A DNA stretch of 27,572 bases from contig CAYFFO010000026.1 of the NCBI GenBank assembly GCA_964342485.1, positions 1 through 27,572 on the forward strand, written 5' to 3'. Shown one piece after another: positions 9,401 to 16,444 of this stretch. The position numbers were made by a program, and so were the translations under genes. Origin of the DNA: CAYFFO01 sp964342485. GTDB taxonomy: Bacteria; Chloroflexota; Dehalococcoidia; Lucifugimonadales; CAJWER01. Below the pieces are notes generated by a model. That model did not search any database. It saw nothing but the letters and a program-made list of their open reading frames with translations, and was not told where the DNA came from. Within the stretch, counting starts at the first letter, position 1, and each line of letters starts with the position of its first letter.

Positions 9401-9565
9401 ATTGTTCCAATATATCCCGCCATCCTCCGTCTTCCAAACTCCCCCTGCACATGCACCGAAGTAGAAAACCTCTCGATCTGTTGGGTGACCTGCTACGGCT
9501 ACTACCCTGCCACCCCTGAAAGGTCCTATAGGCCTCCAATGTAGCGTGTTAAGATTTTCTGACAT
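6434..9565 (-). CDS. Large Asp-box (BNR/sortilin VPS10-like) beta-propeller protein with C-terminal beta and helical domains
   Basis: The 1043-residue product carries at least eleven Asp-box motifs (S/T-x-D-x-G-x-x-W or close variants) near residues 46, 101, 152, 210, 260, 306, 347, 495, 562, 615 and 659. It resembles the large WD40/YVTN/BNR glycosyl-hydrolase-like proteins, with the N-terminal WRPIGPFRGGRVVAVAGHP typical of them. Residues about 768-880 look like an immunoglobulin-type beta-sandwich (VFEWDLRHAG, IPGTYKVRLTV). Residues about 890-1035 are helical and coiled-coil-like. Relatives are often exported, but this one has no signal peptide. Function is unknown: xyloglucanase-like hydrolysis or a scaffold/binding role are both possible, and annotation as a hydrolase in the family is mostly by fold. 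GGAG lies seven bases before the ATG. Confidence 0.9.
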   Translation of the reverse strand: MSENLNTLHWRPIGPFRGGRVVAVAGHPTDREVFYFGACAGGVWKTEDGGIYWNNISDGYFATASVGAIAVAESDPNVLYVGTGEACIRGNVSHGDGVYRSTDGGKKWHNIGLNDTRHISRIRINPKNPDVAYVAALGHAFGTNEERGVFRTKDGGHTWEKILYKSEKAGAADLSMDPMNPRILYATIWETLRQPWDFISGGLDSGIFRSSDGGDSWTDITDRPGLPDGIKGRMGVAVSPSKPGRVWAIVESVNGGLFRSDDAGDSWNRLSNDVNLIQRPWYYSHVVAHPSDENIVWVLNLKAWKSTDGGSTFTQMNTPNTDNHDLWIDPDDSSRMIEGNDGGACVSFNGGESWSSVYNQPTAQFYHVAVDDQFPFRAYATQQDNSAISIPSRSIKGAIQWEECERVGNAESGHIAVKHGDPNIVYSGTPPHGGDYLLRYDRRDGQVRIISPWPEFNWGYGVKHHKYRFQWTYPIVASRHDSSRLYVAANVVLRSDNEGSSWTEISPDLTRKDITKMGTPGGPITGDHTGPEHYGTIFAFAESPIHPEILWAGSDDGLVHVSTNGAETWVNVTPLDFPEWTTVSMIEPSSHDPATAYMAATGYKLDDNSPLLYRTSDFGQSWTSITNGIRPEDFTRVIRADLVSNGVLYLGTETGIYVSFDDGDSWQTLQLDLPVVPVHDIGVKHNEIVAATHGRSFWVLDDLTYLRQSCKTTDDIHLYTPADTFRIPPLKGSRLSQAGKNYGFGAAPQATYISEDRLDGPPKQHFLNAGANPPDGVVIRYRLPEILNSEVTLELLDSEGSTLRHFSSMAPSSSPPGAPIEPMLSTNPGINVFEWDLRHAGAIGVPGAGAADKALPGPIAIPGTYKVRLTVGETTYSKTFKLFQDPNSSASIDDLTKQRDFLILLRDKRTSISSAVHQVRDIRNQVEKWNDLALFTNNIDSVKKTSDNLLTKLNSIEEDLIQVKVDGQMNGISHPAKLDAKIAELTVVVASGDHPPTIQCQDLFNDLSLRLQTVLGRLKEIIGSDLEEYLAALSELQLPVVKP

Positions 9566-9684
9566 CCATTAACTCCTATGTAACCTTGCTGTATACAGTA
9601 AAAGGATAGCAACAAATCCTAGATTATATGCTAGGACTCTATATATGATCTTATTTGTGGACCAATTTACTGGTTAGGGACGAT

Positions 9685-10296
9685 TCAAGGGCGCATAACT
9701 TTCTGTACGCCAATAATCGCCATAAGAAGTAAGGCTATACCAAAGCAGATGACCCAGATGAACCAGATAGTAAAGCCCCCGACCACTGCAATAATGCCTA
9801 ATAATGCAATAATTCCATTTAGGATAGGAGTACCTAATTTGTCTATGTATAGTTTAGTCGCGACAAGGAATAAGCTAAATGCAAAACTTATACCTCCGAA
9901 CCAAGAGCTCATACCACTAAGCTTAAGTAATGCATGCGCAGCTTCTGCAGGCTCCGTACTGTCTGAAGCTATGTCAAAACCACCCCCCTGGGAGATCAAT
10001 GCTACAAACATGAAAAATGTTCCCAGTAAAGTGAATTGTGTTCCGAGATAGATCATGCCACTTGATTCGTTGAGATTACGAGCCCAAGAGGTAAATCCCA
10101 CGGTAAATACAAGCATTAACATAATGGCAATCATACGTATGGGCATAATCCATTGCCAGTCGTTATTTGATGCAGCCCAGGCTAACGAGCCTGCAGTGCC
10201 ACTTTCGCCACCTTGTAAAATCTGGCTGATAGTAAAAAGGATAAAAGCGATAAAGCCCGCCACAAGCATCAGACTTGAAGCTTTAGAATTAATCAT
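9685..10296 (-). CDS. Small six-segment integral membrane protein, unknown function
   Basis: The 203-residue product has likely membrane segments at about 8-27, 51-71, 80-102, 130-149, 156-177 and 178-197, with a Gly/Ser-rich loop after the first and an acidic loop (about 103-128) before the fourth. No recognised transport or enzyme motif is present. AGGAG is six bases upstream of the ATG. Size and layout match the membrane proteins at 248, 14137, 19713 and 22839. It is divergent from the flavoprotein gene at 10497 across 200 bases. Confidence 0.8.
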   Translation of the reverse strand: MINSKASSLMLVAGFIAFILFTISQILQGGESGTAGSLAWAASNNDWQWIMPIRMIAIMLMLVFTVGFTSWARNLNESSGMIYLGTQFTLLGTFFMFVALISQGGGFDIASDSTEPAEAAHALLKLSGMSSWFGGISFAFSLFLVATKLYIDKLGTPILNGIIALLGIIAVVGGFTIWFIWVICFGIALLLMAIIGVQKVMRP

Positions 10297-10496
10297 GAAT
10301 TTCTCCTAAATGATAATTTTCAATATATTAAACAGGATGATAAGGTTCATGTCGACATTTTGGTTCTGGTTAAATCCTAGACAAAATTATTTTAAAAATT
10401 GTTCACTGATGCTATTTAACTCTTTGTTAAGTTCACAGTATGTTATCCTTCTTTTTGTAATCTGTAAGCTAGTTAAGATTAGATAGTGAGGGCCCT

Positions 10497-11633
10497 ATGA
10501 ATGAACACAGCACTGATGTTGTAATTGTAGGCGGTGGTCTGGTTGGAGTGGCGACTGCTTATTTTCTATCCTTACTGGGTATAAAAAGTATCGTTGTGGA
10601 GAGGGACGGACTTGGTGGTCATGCCTCAGGTTTTTCCTATGCCGCGCTCGGTACCTTTGACGAAGCAGGAATGACCGATAACCATTTTGAAGTGGGCTCG
10701 CTTGGTATGAGACTGCACAAGGAGTTGGCTGCATCTCTCCTTGAGGAGACTGGTGTTGACGTAGAGTTTCGCGAACGTCCGATGCTAGGAATTGTCTTTG
10801 ACGAAAAGGAAGCCGAGGCGGCCCAGAATCCCAAGGGGCATGATGCGATCCGGCGTGCGTGGGAAGTAGACGACCAGGGTTATACGATCAAATGGGTAGA
10901 TGAGAAAGCGGCTCGGTGTATCGAGTCTAGGATAAGCTCGAAGGCTCTCGGTGGTATTTACACCGAAGGCACAACCGACGTGAATGCCTATCGACTGACA
11001 CTTGCGTTGGCGATGGCAGCTGAACAGCGTGGAGCTCAGGTTCTGAATGGGACCGTGACTGGTTTAACCAAAGATGATGGCCGTGTCCGTGGAGTGATGG
11101 TTAATGGTACTCAGATCGCATGTGATCGTGTAGTGGTAGCCATGGGACCATGGAGTCAGGCGTCGTCGAATTGGCTTGGGATACCAATATTGATGCAGCC
11201 GTGGAAGGGACAGATACTTCGCTTGCGCCTTCCAGGGCCGCCTATTCGTAGCTCGGTGGTTGGAGGTGATTATTTCACCTCAACCAAGCCTGATGGTCAT
11301 ACTTGGGTTGGAGCGACGTTTGAAGATGTCGGACTCGATGAGAGCACTACGTCTGAGGCTAGAGAGAGCATCATGGCTGGTGCCGTGAAGAACATCCCTT
11401 CACTTTCAGAGGGTCAGATTGTATTACAGACTGCCTGTCTGAGGCCCTTGTCGTCAGACCGTAAACTGATTCTTGGTAAGGTGCCTGACCTCGATGGAGC
11501 ATATGTAGCAACCGGCGGAGGTCGTCTGGGATTGATGATGGGTCCAGCTATGGGATCGCTTATAGCAGACCTAATTGATGATGACGTTACAGATATTTCC
11601 CTGGACGCGTTCGATCCCGGCCGCTTCGTATAG
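10497..11633 (+). CDS. FAD-dependent oxidoreductase of the DAO family (glycine/D-amino-acid oxidase-like)
   Basis: The 378-residue enzyme has the dinucleotide-binding motif VVIVGGGLVGVATAYFL (Gly12, Gly14, Gly17) ending at Glu35, which binds the FAD ribose. GGHASGFSYAALG follows where family members hold the FAD. A C-terminal segment (VATGGGRLGLMMGPAMGSLIADLI) is also typical of the family. Members oxidise amines such as glycine, sarcosine, D-amino acids or dimethylglycine; the substrate here is unknown. The SD GAGGG lies at 10488-10492. The gene is clearly richer in G+C than its surroundings: one 60-base line counted by hand (10921-10980) has 32 G or C, against 18 for a line of the aldo/keto reductase gene. 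This suggests separate acquisition. It is cytoplasmic and stands alone on its strand. Confidence 0.9.
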   Translation: MNEHSTDVVIVGGGLVGVATAYFLSLLGIKSIVVERDGLGGHASGFSYAALGTFDEAGMTDNHFEVGSLGMRLHKELAASLLEETGVDVEFRERPMLGIVFDEKEAEAAQNPKGHDAIRRAWEVDDQGYTIKWVDEKAARCIESRISSKALGGIYTEGTTDVNAYRLTLALAMAAEQRGAQVLNGTVTGLTKDDGRVRGVMVNGTQIACDRVVVAMGPWSQASSNWLGIPILMQPWKGQILRLRLPGPPIRSSVVGGDYFTSTKPDGHTWVGATFEDVGLDESTTSEARESIMAGAVKNIPSLSEGQIVLQTACLRPLSSDRKLILGKVPDLDGAYVATGGGRLGLMMGPAMGSLIADLIDDDVTDISLDAFDPGRFV

Positions 11634-11702
11634 CTATTTTGATTAGACCATCTGCGACAATTGGGACACTTTATTTTCCAGGTACTCTGTCATCGCAATA
11701 AC

Positions 11703-11870
11703 CTATAAAATTCTGTAACAAGATGGCACCAGTAGTGCCACAGCAAATGTTATTACAACTATACAAATAAATAGCTTAAACCATTTGTTCATGCCATGCA
11801 GGGACACACCACATCTTTCACATGACAAGTTATCTTCTCCGTTATTGGTATTGCAGTTTGGGCATTTCAT
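11703..11870 (-). CDS. Tiny zinc-ribbon membrane protein (55 residues)
   Basis: A complete short frame encodes 55 residues with a CPNC...CERC zinc ribbon (Cys3, Cys6, Cys17, Cys20) followed by one membrane segment (about residues 30-50). Four spaced cysteines plus a clean transmembrane helix in so short a frame make chance unlikely. The family resembles small zinc-ribbon proteins that anchor to the membrane, whose roles are mostly unknown. No strong SD precedes the ATG. It fills most of the gap between the flavoprotein and the Gfo/Idh/MocA gene, 43 bases downstream of the latter's stop codon on the same strand, so it could be the last gene of the PhyH-Gfo/Idh transcript. Confidence 0.75.
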   Translation of the reverse strand: MKCPNCNTNNGEDNLSCERCGVSLHGMNKWFKLFICIVVITFAVALLVPSCYRIL

Positions 11871-11913
11871 TTCGTAGGTTATAGCTCTTGAGGTTAATCT
11901 GGGATTAAGTATT

Positions 11914-13179
11914 TTAAGGGCGAGGAAATTTAATTGCTAACATTCCTTCTATATCGAGAGGATCAACACCATACTCTTGTCTTTGCTTGGTTCTCATAAG
12001 GACATCACTTTCTAATTCACCTTTCAATGGCAGACTTAAACGTTCACCGTTTTTCATAGCAGACTCACGTGTTGCGACTTCCATCATCATGGCCATGAGT
12101 GCGTCTTGATCAGTGTATTCCGATTTTTTTACACAACGTATGGTCTCAGCAAAGTCCACTATGTGATCCATAACTGCTGCGCTATAGTAATTACCATGAT
12201 GGTATGCAGATTTTCCCGGTCGATGTGGATTTACATATTCTACGCGACCGGTAGGTAAATCCACATGTGAAGACAACCAATCGTGGCTATCACTTGAATG
12301 TACGATTGGAAATATTTGGTCAGCAACTCCACTTTTCCCGTGTTGTTGTAGGGATTCATCGGTACAGTATCGGACTTCACCAAGTCCTTCCCAACCCTGA
12401 TATGGTTGTTTGGCAGAGTTTTTTTGTCCAGCTTGTTGAACGATTGATCCGCGAGCCCCGGCGAGTTCGGTATATCCAGGACGGGGATATCTACCTAGCA
12501 TGCTCTTGATGTTACCTGCGTGATCAATTACCAGTTCATTATTTGGAAACCAGTAGAAATGTGCTTTATAAGTCTCGTTATCATACAACCTGTGAGGCAT
12601 CTGGTAATGTTCATCGGTTGACATTGTATGTGTTATAGATTGTGCTGCAATCGGATAGGATTGAAAAAATGAGATCCAACGTGAGTTGTTGTGATATCCA
12701 GTATGATCGTGCCAACAGGTAAGCCGCTTAATTGGACCTATAAATCCATCTTGGTTGATCAGTCTTATTAACCTATCAAAAGGTTGTCGAAAAAAGTTTT
12801 CCCCAATTCTTAAGATAACATCGTTATCACGGGCTGTGTCCACCATCTCCTGAGCCTGAACCAGTAATGTGGCCATGCTTGTTTCTACGTTTACGTTAAT
12901 ACCATTTGACATCAAATATATGGCAATCGAATGATGTGATGGAACTGGAGTGACAACGAAAGCTGCTTCCATTGGACGGGATTCAACTAGTTCTTTTATG
13001 TCGTAGAATGCTGGTACGCCTAAAGCTTCGGCTAAACTATCAGCGTTTTCACGAACGGGATCGCACACAGCTACCAAGTTAACCCATGGCTTAATCTCAT
13101 TTATAAGTGGCTTGTATACCTTTTGGGAACGATTTCCGGCACCGATCAAAGCTACGGAGATCGGTTGATCCAGACCCAT
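11914..13179 (-). CDS. Gfo/Idh/MocA-family protein with an altered EKP motif
   Basis: The 421-residue product begins with the NAD(P)-binding Rossmann motif VALIGAGNRSQKVYKPL and has the family's VTPVPSHHSIAIYLMSNGINV strand region. The nearly invariant Glu-Lys-Pro, whose Lys takes part in catalysis in characterised members, is here Glu99-Thr100-Ser101 (VETSMATLL). The rest of the region aligns well with the family (VILRIGENFFRQPFDRL). It is longer than typical members (330-390 residues). The protein may use another residue, have lost redox activity, or catalyse a different reaction. A very strong SD (AGGAGGGG) precedes the ATG. The PhyH gene ends 39 bases upstream, so the two are probably co-transcribed. 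Confidence 0.9.
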   Translation of the reverse strand: MGLDQPISVALIGAGNRSQKVYKPLINEIKPWVNLVAVCDPVRENADSLAEALGVPAFYDIKELVESRPMEAAFVVTPVPSHHSIAIYLMSNGINVNVETSMATLLVQAQEMVDTARDNDVILRIGENFFRQPFDRLIRLINQDGFIGPIKRLTCWHDHTGYHNNSRWISFFQSYPIAAQSITHTMSTDEHYQMPHRLYDNETYKAHFYWFPNNELVIDHAGNIKSMLGRYPRPGYTELAGARGSIVQQAGQKNSAKQPYQGWEGLGEVRYCTDESLQQHGKSGVADQIFPIVHSSDSHDWLSSHVDLPTGRVEYVNPHRPGKSAYHHGNYYSAAVMDHIVDFAETIRCVKKSEYTDQDALMAMMMEVATRESAMKNGERLSLPLKGELESDVLMRTKQRQEYGVDPLDIEGMLAIKFPRP

Positions 13180-13218
13180 TTTTCCCCTCCTATCTATTTT
13201 TCAAGTTTCTTAACTAGG

Positions 13219-14025
13219 TTAATTTGGCCTGAATGGAATGAAGTCAGGCACGTCTTTGATTGCGTAATCATGCAGATTACGTACTAGATTCTTGATTCTT
13301 GGGCGGTTACTTTCAAGAAGAGATTTTGGAGTGTTTAGTAATTTATCAGCACTGTAATAGACTAAGGAAGCTATCTGTCTGTCGTTGATTGGTTTGGCAG
13401 CATATTTTAATGCTATGAATCTTCTATTTGGCCAACCGTTAAATACAGCGTGCCAAAGACTCTGGTGGAAAAAAATTACATCGCCCGGATTTGATTCGAC
13501 TGGGATTGATGGCATGTTTTCTCCAGCTATATTAAATGGATTTACTGTTGTAGAGTTTTGATGTCTATTTTCTGGCTCGATTGATCCGTGGAGAGGCTCC
13601 CTATGAGAAGCCGGGATCACTCTGAGGCACCCTCGATCAGCTGTTACCGGATCAAGATATATATTTACCTTTAACCTATCGTAGTTAATTTCTTGGTGGT
13701 CTCCAGGTCTATCCGGGTGCCACAAATGTTCTCCTCTGGTAGTGATATTGCCTTCAGACCCACCCCAGACCATGTCTTCACCAAGTATGGTTGTAGCGTA
13801 ATTGTAAATTCTGTCGTCATCGATAAGCTTAGTTAACAGAGGACTTTGTTCAACAAAAGGTACGATGTTCTGTCCGTCCTTTTTGGATTGTGCGCCGTTC
13901 CTTTCCTTTTCCCAAATCTCATCTGCGGCTGTAGAAATTTCTTTAATTTCTGAAGATGGAAAGACATTTTTCAAAAATATATAGCCAAAAGATTCAAAAA
14001 ATGCTTTAGCTGATTCTGGATTCAT
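13219..14025 (-). CDS. Phytanoyl-CoA dioxygenase (PhyH) family Fe(II)/2-oxoglutarate oxygenase
   Basis: The 268-residue enzyme keeps the 2-His-1-carboxylate set: His103 and Asp105 in LWHPDRPGD, and His192 in QSLWHAVFNGWPNRRF, with Arg201 or Arg202 placed to bind 2-oxoglutarate. PGDVIFFH before the distal His is typical of PhyH proteins. Members hydroxylate small acids, ectoine, alkaloids or lipids; the substrate here is open. GGAG lies seven bases before the ATG. The Gfo/Idh/MocA gene lies 39 bases downstream on the same strand. A terminator-like hairpin at 14068-14109 separates the gene from the membrane protein upstream, so this gene probably starts its own transcript. Confidence 0.92.
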   Translation of the reverse strand: MNPESAKAFFESFGYIFLKNVFPSSEIKEISTAADEIWEKERNGAQSKKDGQNIVPFVEQSPLLTKLIDDDRIYNYATTILGEDMVWGGSEGNITTRGEHLWHPDRPGDHQEINYDRLKVNIYLDPVTADRGCLRVIPASHREPLHGSIEPENRHQNSTTVNPFNIAGENMPSIPVESNPGDVIFFHQSLWHAVFNGWPNRRFIALKYAAKPINDRQIASLVYYSADKLLNTPKSLLESNRPRIKNLVRNLHDYAIKDVPDFIPFRPN

Positions 14026-14067
14026 CTATATTCTCCAAGTAGTTAAAGTATCGAGATTTATCGGCTA

Positions 14068-14109
14068 AAACTTAACCACTGGCTATTAACTAGACCAGTG
14101 GTTAAGTTT
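14068..14109 (-). terminator. Strong hairpin, probable intrinsic terminator of the 14137-14763 gene
   Basis: A perfect 15-base inverted repeat (AAACTTAACCACTGG at 14068-14082, CCAGTGGTTAAGTTT at 14095-14109) with a 12-base loop starts 27 bases after the stop of the minus-strand membrane gene. On the minus strand the second arm runs into a short T stretch (GTTTTAG). The T run is brief, so an attenuator or operator for the PhyH gene, which begins 43 bases further on, is the alternative. Confidence 0.6.
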
Positions 14110-14136
14110 ATAGACCAGATATCTTAAAAGACTTTA

Positions 14137-14763
14137 TCAGGCTTGTTTTTCCTTCTGCAACGTAGTTAATATACCGGTCACAAGGGTAGTCAAAAACATT
14201 CCCATCCAACCTATCATTGCAATGATTTCAGCATCTGATTCGGCCACCATATCGATAAAAGCGCAGACTGAAGCAATAACGAATAGTGTGCCAATAATTC
14301 TTTTATATTTGTTTAAAAGAATTAGAGATATACCTAGTAGAAATAGCCCAGAAACCATCATGATTCCAACCATTTGAAAACTTTTAGAAGCAGCTATTAT
14401 TGTTGCACCAAATTCATTTCCATGTTTTTTGGCAATTTCTATTGCCGATATATCCGAACCTACTAGAACTACCCATACTGGAACAGATAACAAAAGTAGT
14501 AATCCACCTATTTCAGATACAGTGTTACTCACTGTATTATCACTTTTCAATGTACGCGTTAAGAAGTAAAGCCCAGTAAACATCGACATCACACCAAACA
14601 CATTAAGGATTGAACCAAGTTCAACTTTCTTAGATTGCGCTAGGATAGTAGCCATTTGATCAGAAGGTGTCAGATCCGATGTGTCCACGTCTAATACTAT
14701 CCATACTCCCATTGTTAAGATCGGCCCTAGAATTAACATAGCCCCAATAACTTTAGAATTCAC
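14137..14763 (-). CDS. Small six-segment integral membrane protein, unknown function
   Basis: I take GTG at 14761-14763 as the start (208 residues), because GGAGG lies five bases before it. The longer frame from TTG at 14775 would begin inside that SD. Membrane segments are likely at about residues 5-24, 48-69, 83-102, 128-150, 155-173 and 180-200. Charged loops follow segments one and three, and the C-terminus is basic (LQKEKQA). No function-specific motif is visible. It lies 85 bases after the amidase on the same strand and may be co-transcribed with it. It has the same general build as the four other small membrane proteins here. A strong hairpin follows the gene. Confidence 0.8.
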   Translation of the reverse strand: MNSKVIGAMLILGPILTMGVWIVLDVDTSDLTPSDQMATILAQSKKVELGSILNVFGVMSMFTGLYFLTRTLKSDNTVSNTVSEIGGLLLLLSVPVWVVLVGSDISAIEIAKKHGNEFGATIIAASKSFQMVGIMMVSGLFLLGISLILLNKYKRIIGTLFVIASVCAFIDMVAESDAEIIAMIGWMGMFLTTLVTGILTTLQKEKQA

Positions 14764-14848
14764 CTTGCCCTCCAAATCTATTATTGATTAATTGGTTGTT
14801 AGTATTGCAAAACCAGATCTATATGTCACTTATTAATTTAAGTAGTGT

Positions 14849-16258
14849 TTAAATTGATGGCTGAAGCCTGTGCCATTTCGTGGCATTCTCATATGCATGT
14901 GCTACTTGAAGAACACGTGTATCTTGGAAGGAGCGGGCTACGACTTGCATTCCAACAGGCATACCATTAGAAGCGAATCCGCATGGCACTGTAATAGCTG
15001 GCGAGCCGGTGGTGTTAAAAAGTTTCGCCAAGCTTGAAAGTCCTGGCGATAGATTTGGGGACTCGCCGATCTTACGGTTCGGACTATTTTCAATTGTGGG
15101 GGCAGTGATACGTTCAGTCGGGCCTACAAGTACGTCGAAGTGTTTCCATATATTATCAAAATCTCTGTTAAATTGGATCCGGTTTTGATGAGCTTTTACA
15201 TAATCGACTCCCTTGATTCTTAGCCCATCCTCAATTGCCTTTCGGGCTTGATTTCCAATTCTGCTCTTCTGGCTAGAGTAGGTTTTAAGGTGTACAGATG
15301 CGTACTCGGCTTGCATTATGACGCCAGTGAATTCTCTACGTTCTGTAAGGGATATCGAAGTGTCATACACTCGTGAACCTAAGTCTTTTAGCACGGATAC
15401 AGCCTTTCTCAATATTTCTCTTATCTCAGGTTCAATCACTGCAGAGAAGGCTTCTGTTAGAACTCCGATTCGGATTCCATCGATTCCTTTGTCTAGTCTC
15501 ACACTGAAATCTTTTATAGGCTGTTTGGTAGTTGAGTTGTCTTTTGGGTCGTGACCTACAATAGCGTTGAGGATGAGTGCAGCATCATGGACGGTTCTTG
15601 TCATTGGCCCAACTGTGTCTAGGCTCCAACTGACTGGAAGAATTCCTGATCTACTTACTAACCCAAATGTTGGCTTGAAGCCCACGATTCCACAAAATGT
15701 TGCTGGTATACGAATAGACCCACCTGTATCACTACCCATGGCTCCCATGCAGAGTTTTGCTGCAACTGCACCTGCGGAACCTCCACTTGATCCACCAGTT
15801 ATGCGTTTGAGGTCCCAAGGGTTTCTAGCAGGCCCGTCATGTGGGTTTACGCTTGTGGCACCCATAGCGAATTCATCCATCTGTAGCTTTCCTATGATAA
15901 TAGCGTTCGCTTTTCTTAATCGATCGGATACAGTAGAGTTCGTGGTGGGCACAAAATCGTCCATTACAAGCGATCCTGCAGCGGTACGTACACCCTTAGT
16001 GTTGAACAGATCTTTTAGTCCAATAGGGATACCTTGTAGCGGCCCTTTAGAGTTACCTTTTTGTATCTCTAATTCGACGGAATGGGCTTGCTCCAGCGCA
16101 TCTTTTTTCATCACAGTTATAAATGCGTTAAGCTTGCTATTTATCTTTTCAATACGACTTAAATGTGCTTCTACTAGCTCCGTAGGTTTTAGATCCTTTT
16201 GGCTGATGAGCTGAGAGGCTTCGAAGATGGACATGGAGCACAGTTCAGTGGTGTTCAA
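14849..16258 (-). CDS. Amidase-signature-family amidase (GatA-like)
   Basis: The 469-residue hydrolase has the Ser-cisSer-Lys triad of this family: Lys82 in PIGLKDLFN, cis-Ser157 in TGGSSGGSAGA, and nucleophile Ser181 in GSDTGGSIRIPA. It hydrolyses an amide bond, and the substrate is unknown. Length fits both GatA and stand-alone amidases. No gatB or gatC is adjacent, so a catabolic amidase is more likely than the tRNA amidotransferase subunit. The start is taken as TTG at 16256-16258 with GAGAA six bases upstream. The first in-frame ATG (residue 9) has no SD and would leave the conserved core intact, so it cannot be excluded. The membrane protein gene follows downstream on the same strand. 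Confidence 0.93.
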   Translation of the reverse strand: MNTTELCSMSIFEASQLISQKDLKPTELVEAHLSRIEKINSKLNAFITVMKKDALEQAHSVELEIQKGNSKGPLQGIPIGLKDLFNTKGVRTAAGSLVMDDFVPTTNSTVSDRLRKANAIIIGKLQMDEFAMGATSVNPHDGPARNPWDLKRITGGSSGGSAGAVAAKLCMGAMGSDTGGSIRIPATFCGIVGFKPTFGLVSRSGILPVSWSLDTVGPMTRTVHDAALILNAIVGHDPKDNSTTKQPIKDFSVRLDKGIDGIRIGVLTEAFSAVIEPEIREILRKAVSVLKDLGSRVYDTSISLTERREFTGVIMQAEYASVHLKTYSSQKSRIGNQARKAIEDGLRIKGVDYVKAHQNRIQFNRDFDNIWKHFDVLVGPTERITAPTIENSPNRKIGESPNLSPGLSSLAKLFNTTGSPAITVPCGFASNGMPVGMQVVARSFQDTRVLQVAHAYENATKWHRLQPSI

Positions 16259-16444
16259 TTGAAATTCTCGTTATCATAACGAATCATTTATAGATATGTC
16301 CTCGACCATTGCGAATAGATACCTAGAACAGATCACTCAAGTTCTGTGATACTTATCGCGATTCTATTATAAACGTGGTTGCTTAATAATTCGCACAGAG
16401 ATCCATCCCGATCCGACAATCTGCCTTAAAACATGATATGTCCA

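Noticed and set aside
9617..9636. Inverted repeat TCCTAG-N8-CTAGGA between the 9685 membrane gene and the BNR gene
   Set aside because: Six-base arms without a T-run or conserved partner; too weak for a call.
15567..16214. A 215-codon open frame on the plus strand inside the amidase gene
   Set aside because: It is antisense to a gene with a full catalytic triad and matches no family; it is a by-product of the amidase codon pattern.
14849..16258. GatA subunit of the glutamyl-tRNA amidotransferase
   Set aside because: No gatB or gatC nearby and a catabolic neighbourhood; a stand-alone amidase fits better, though the sequence alone does not exclude GatA.
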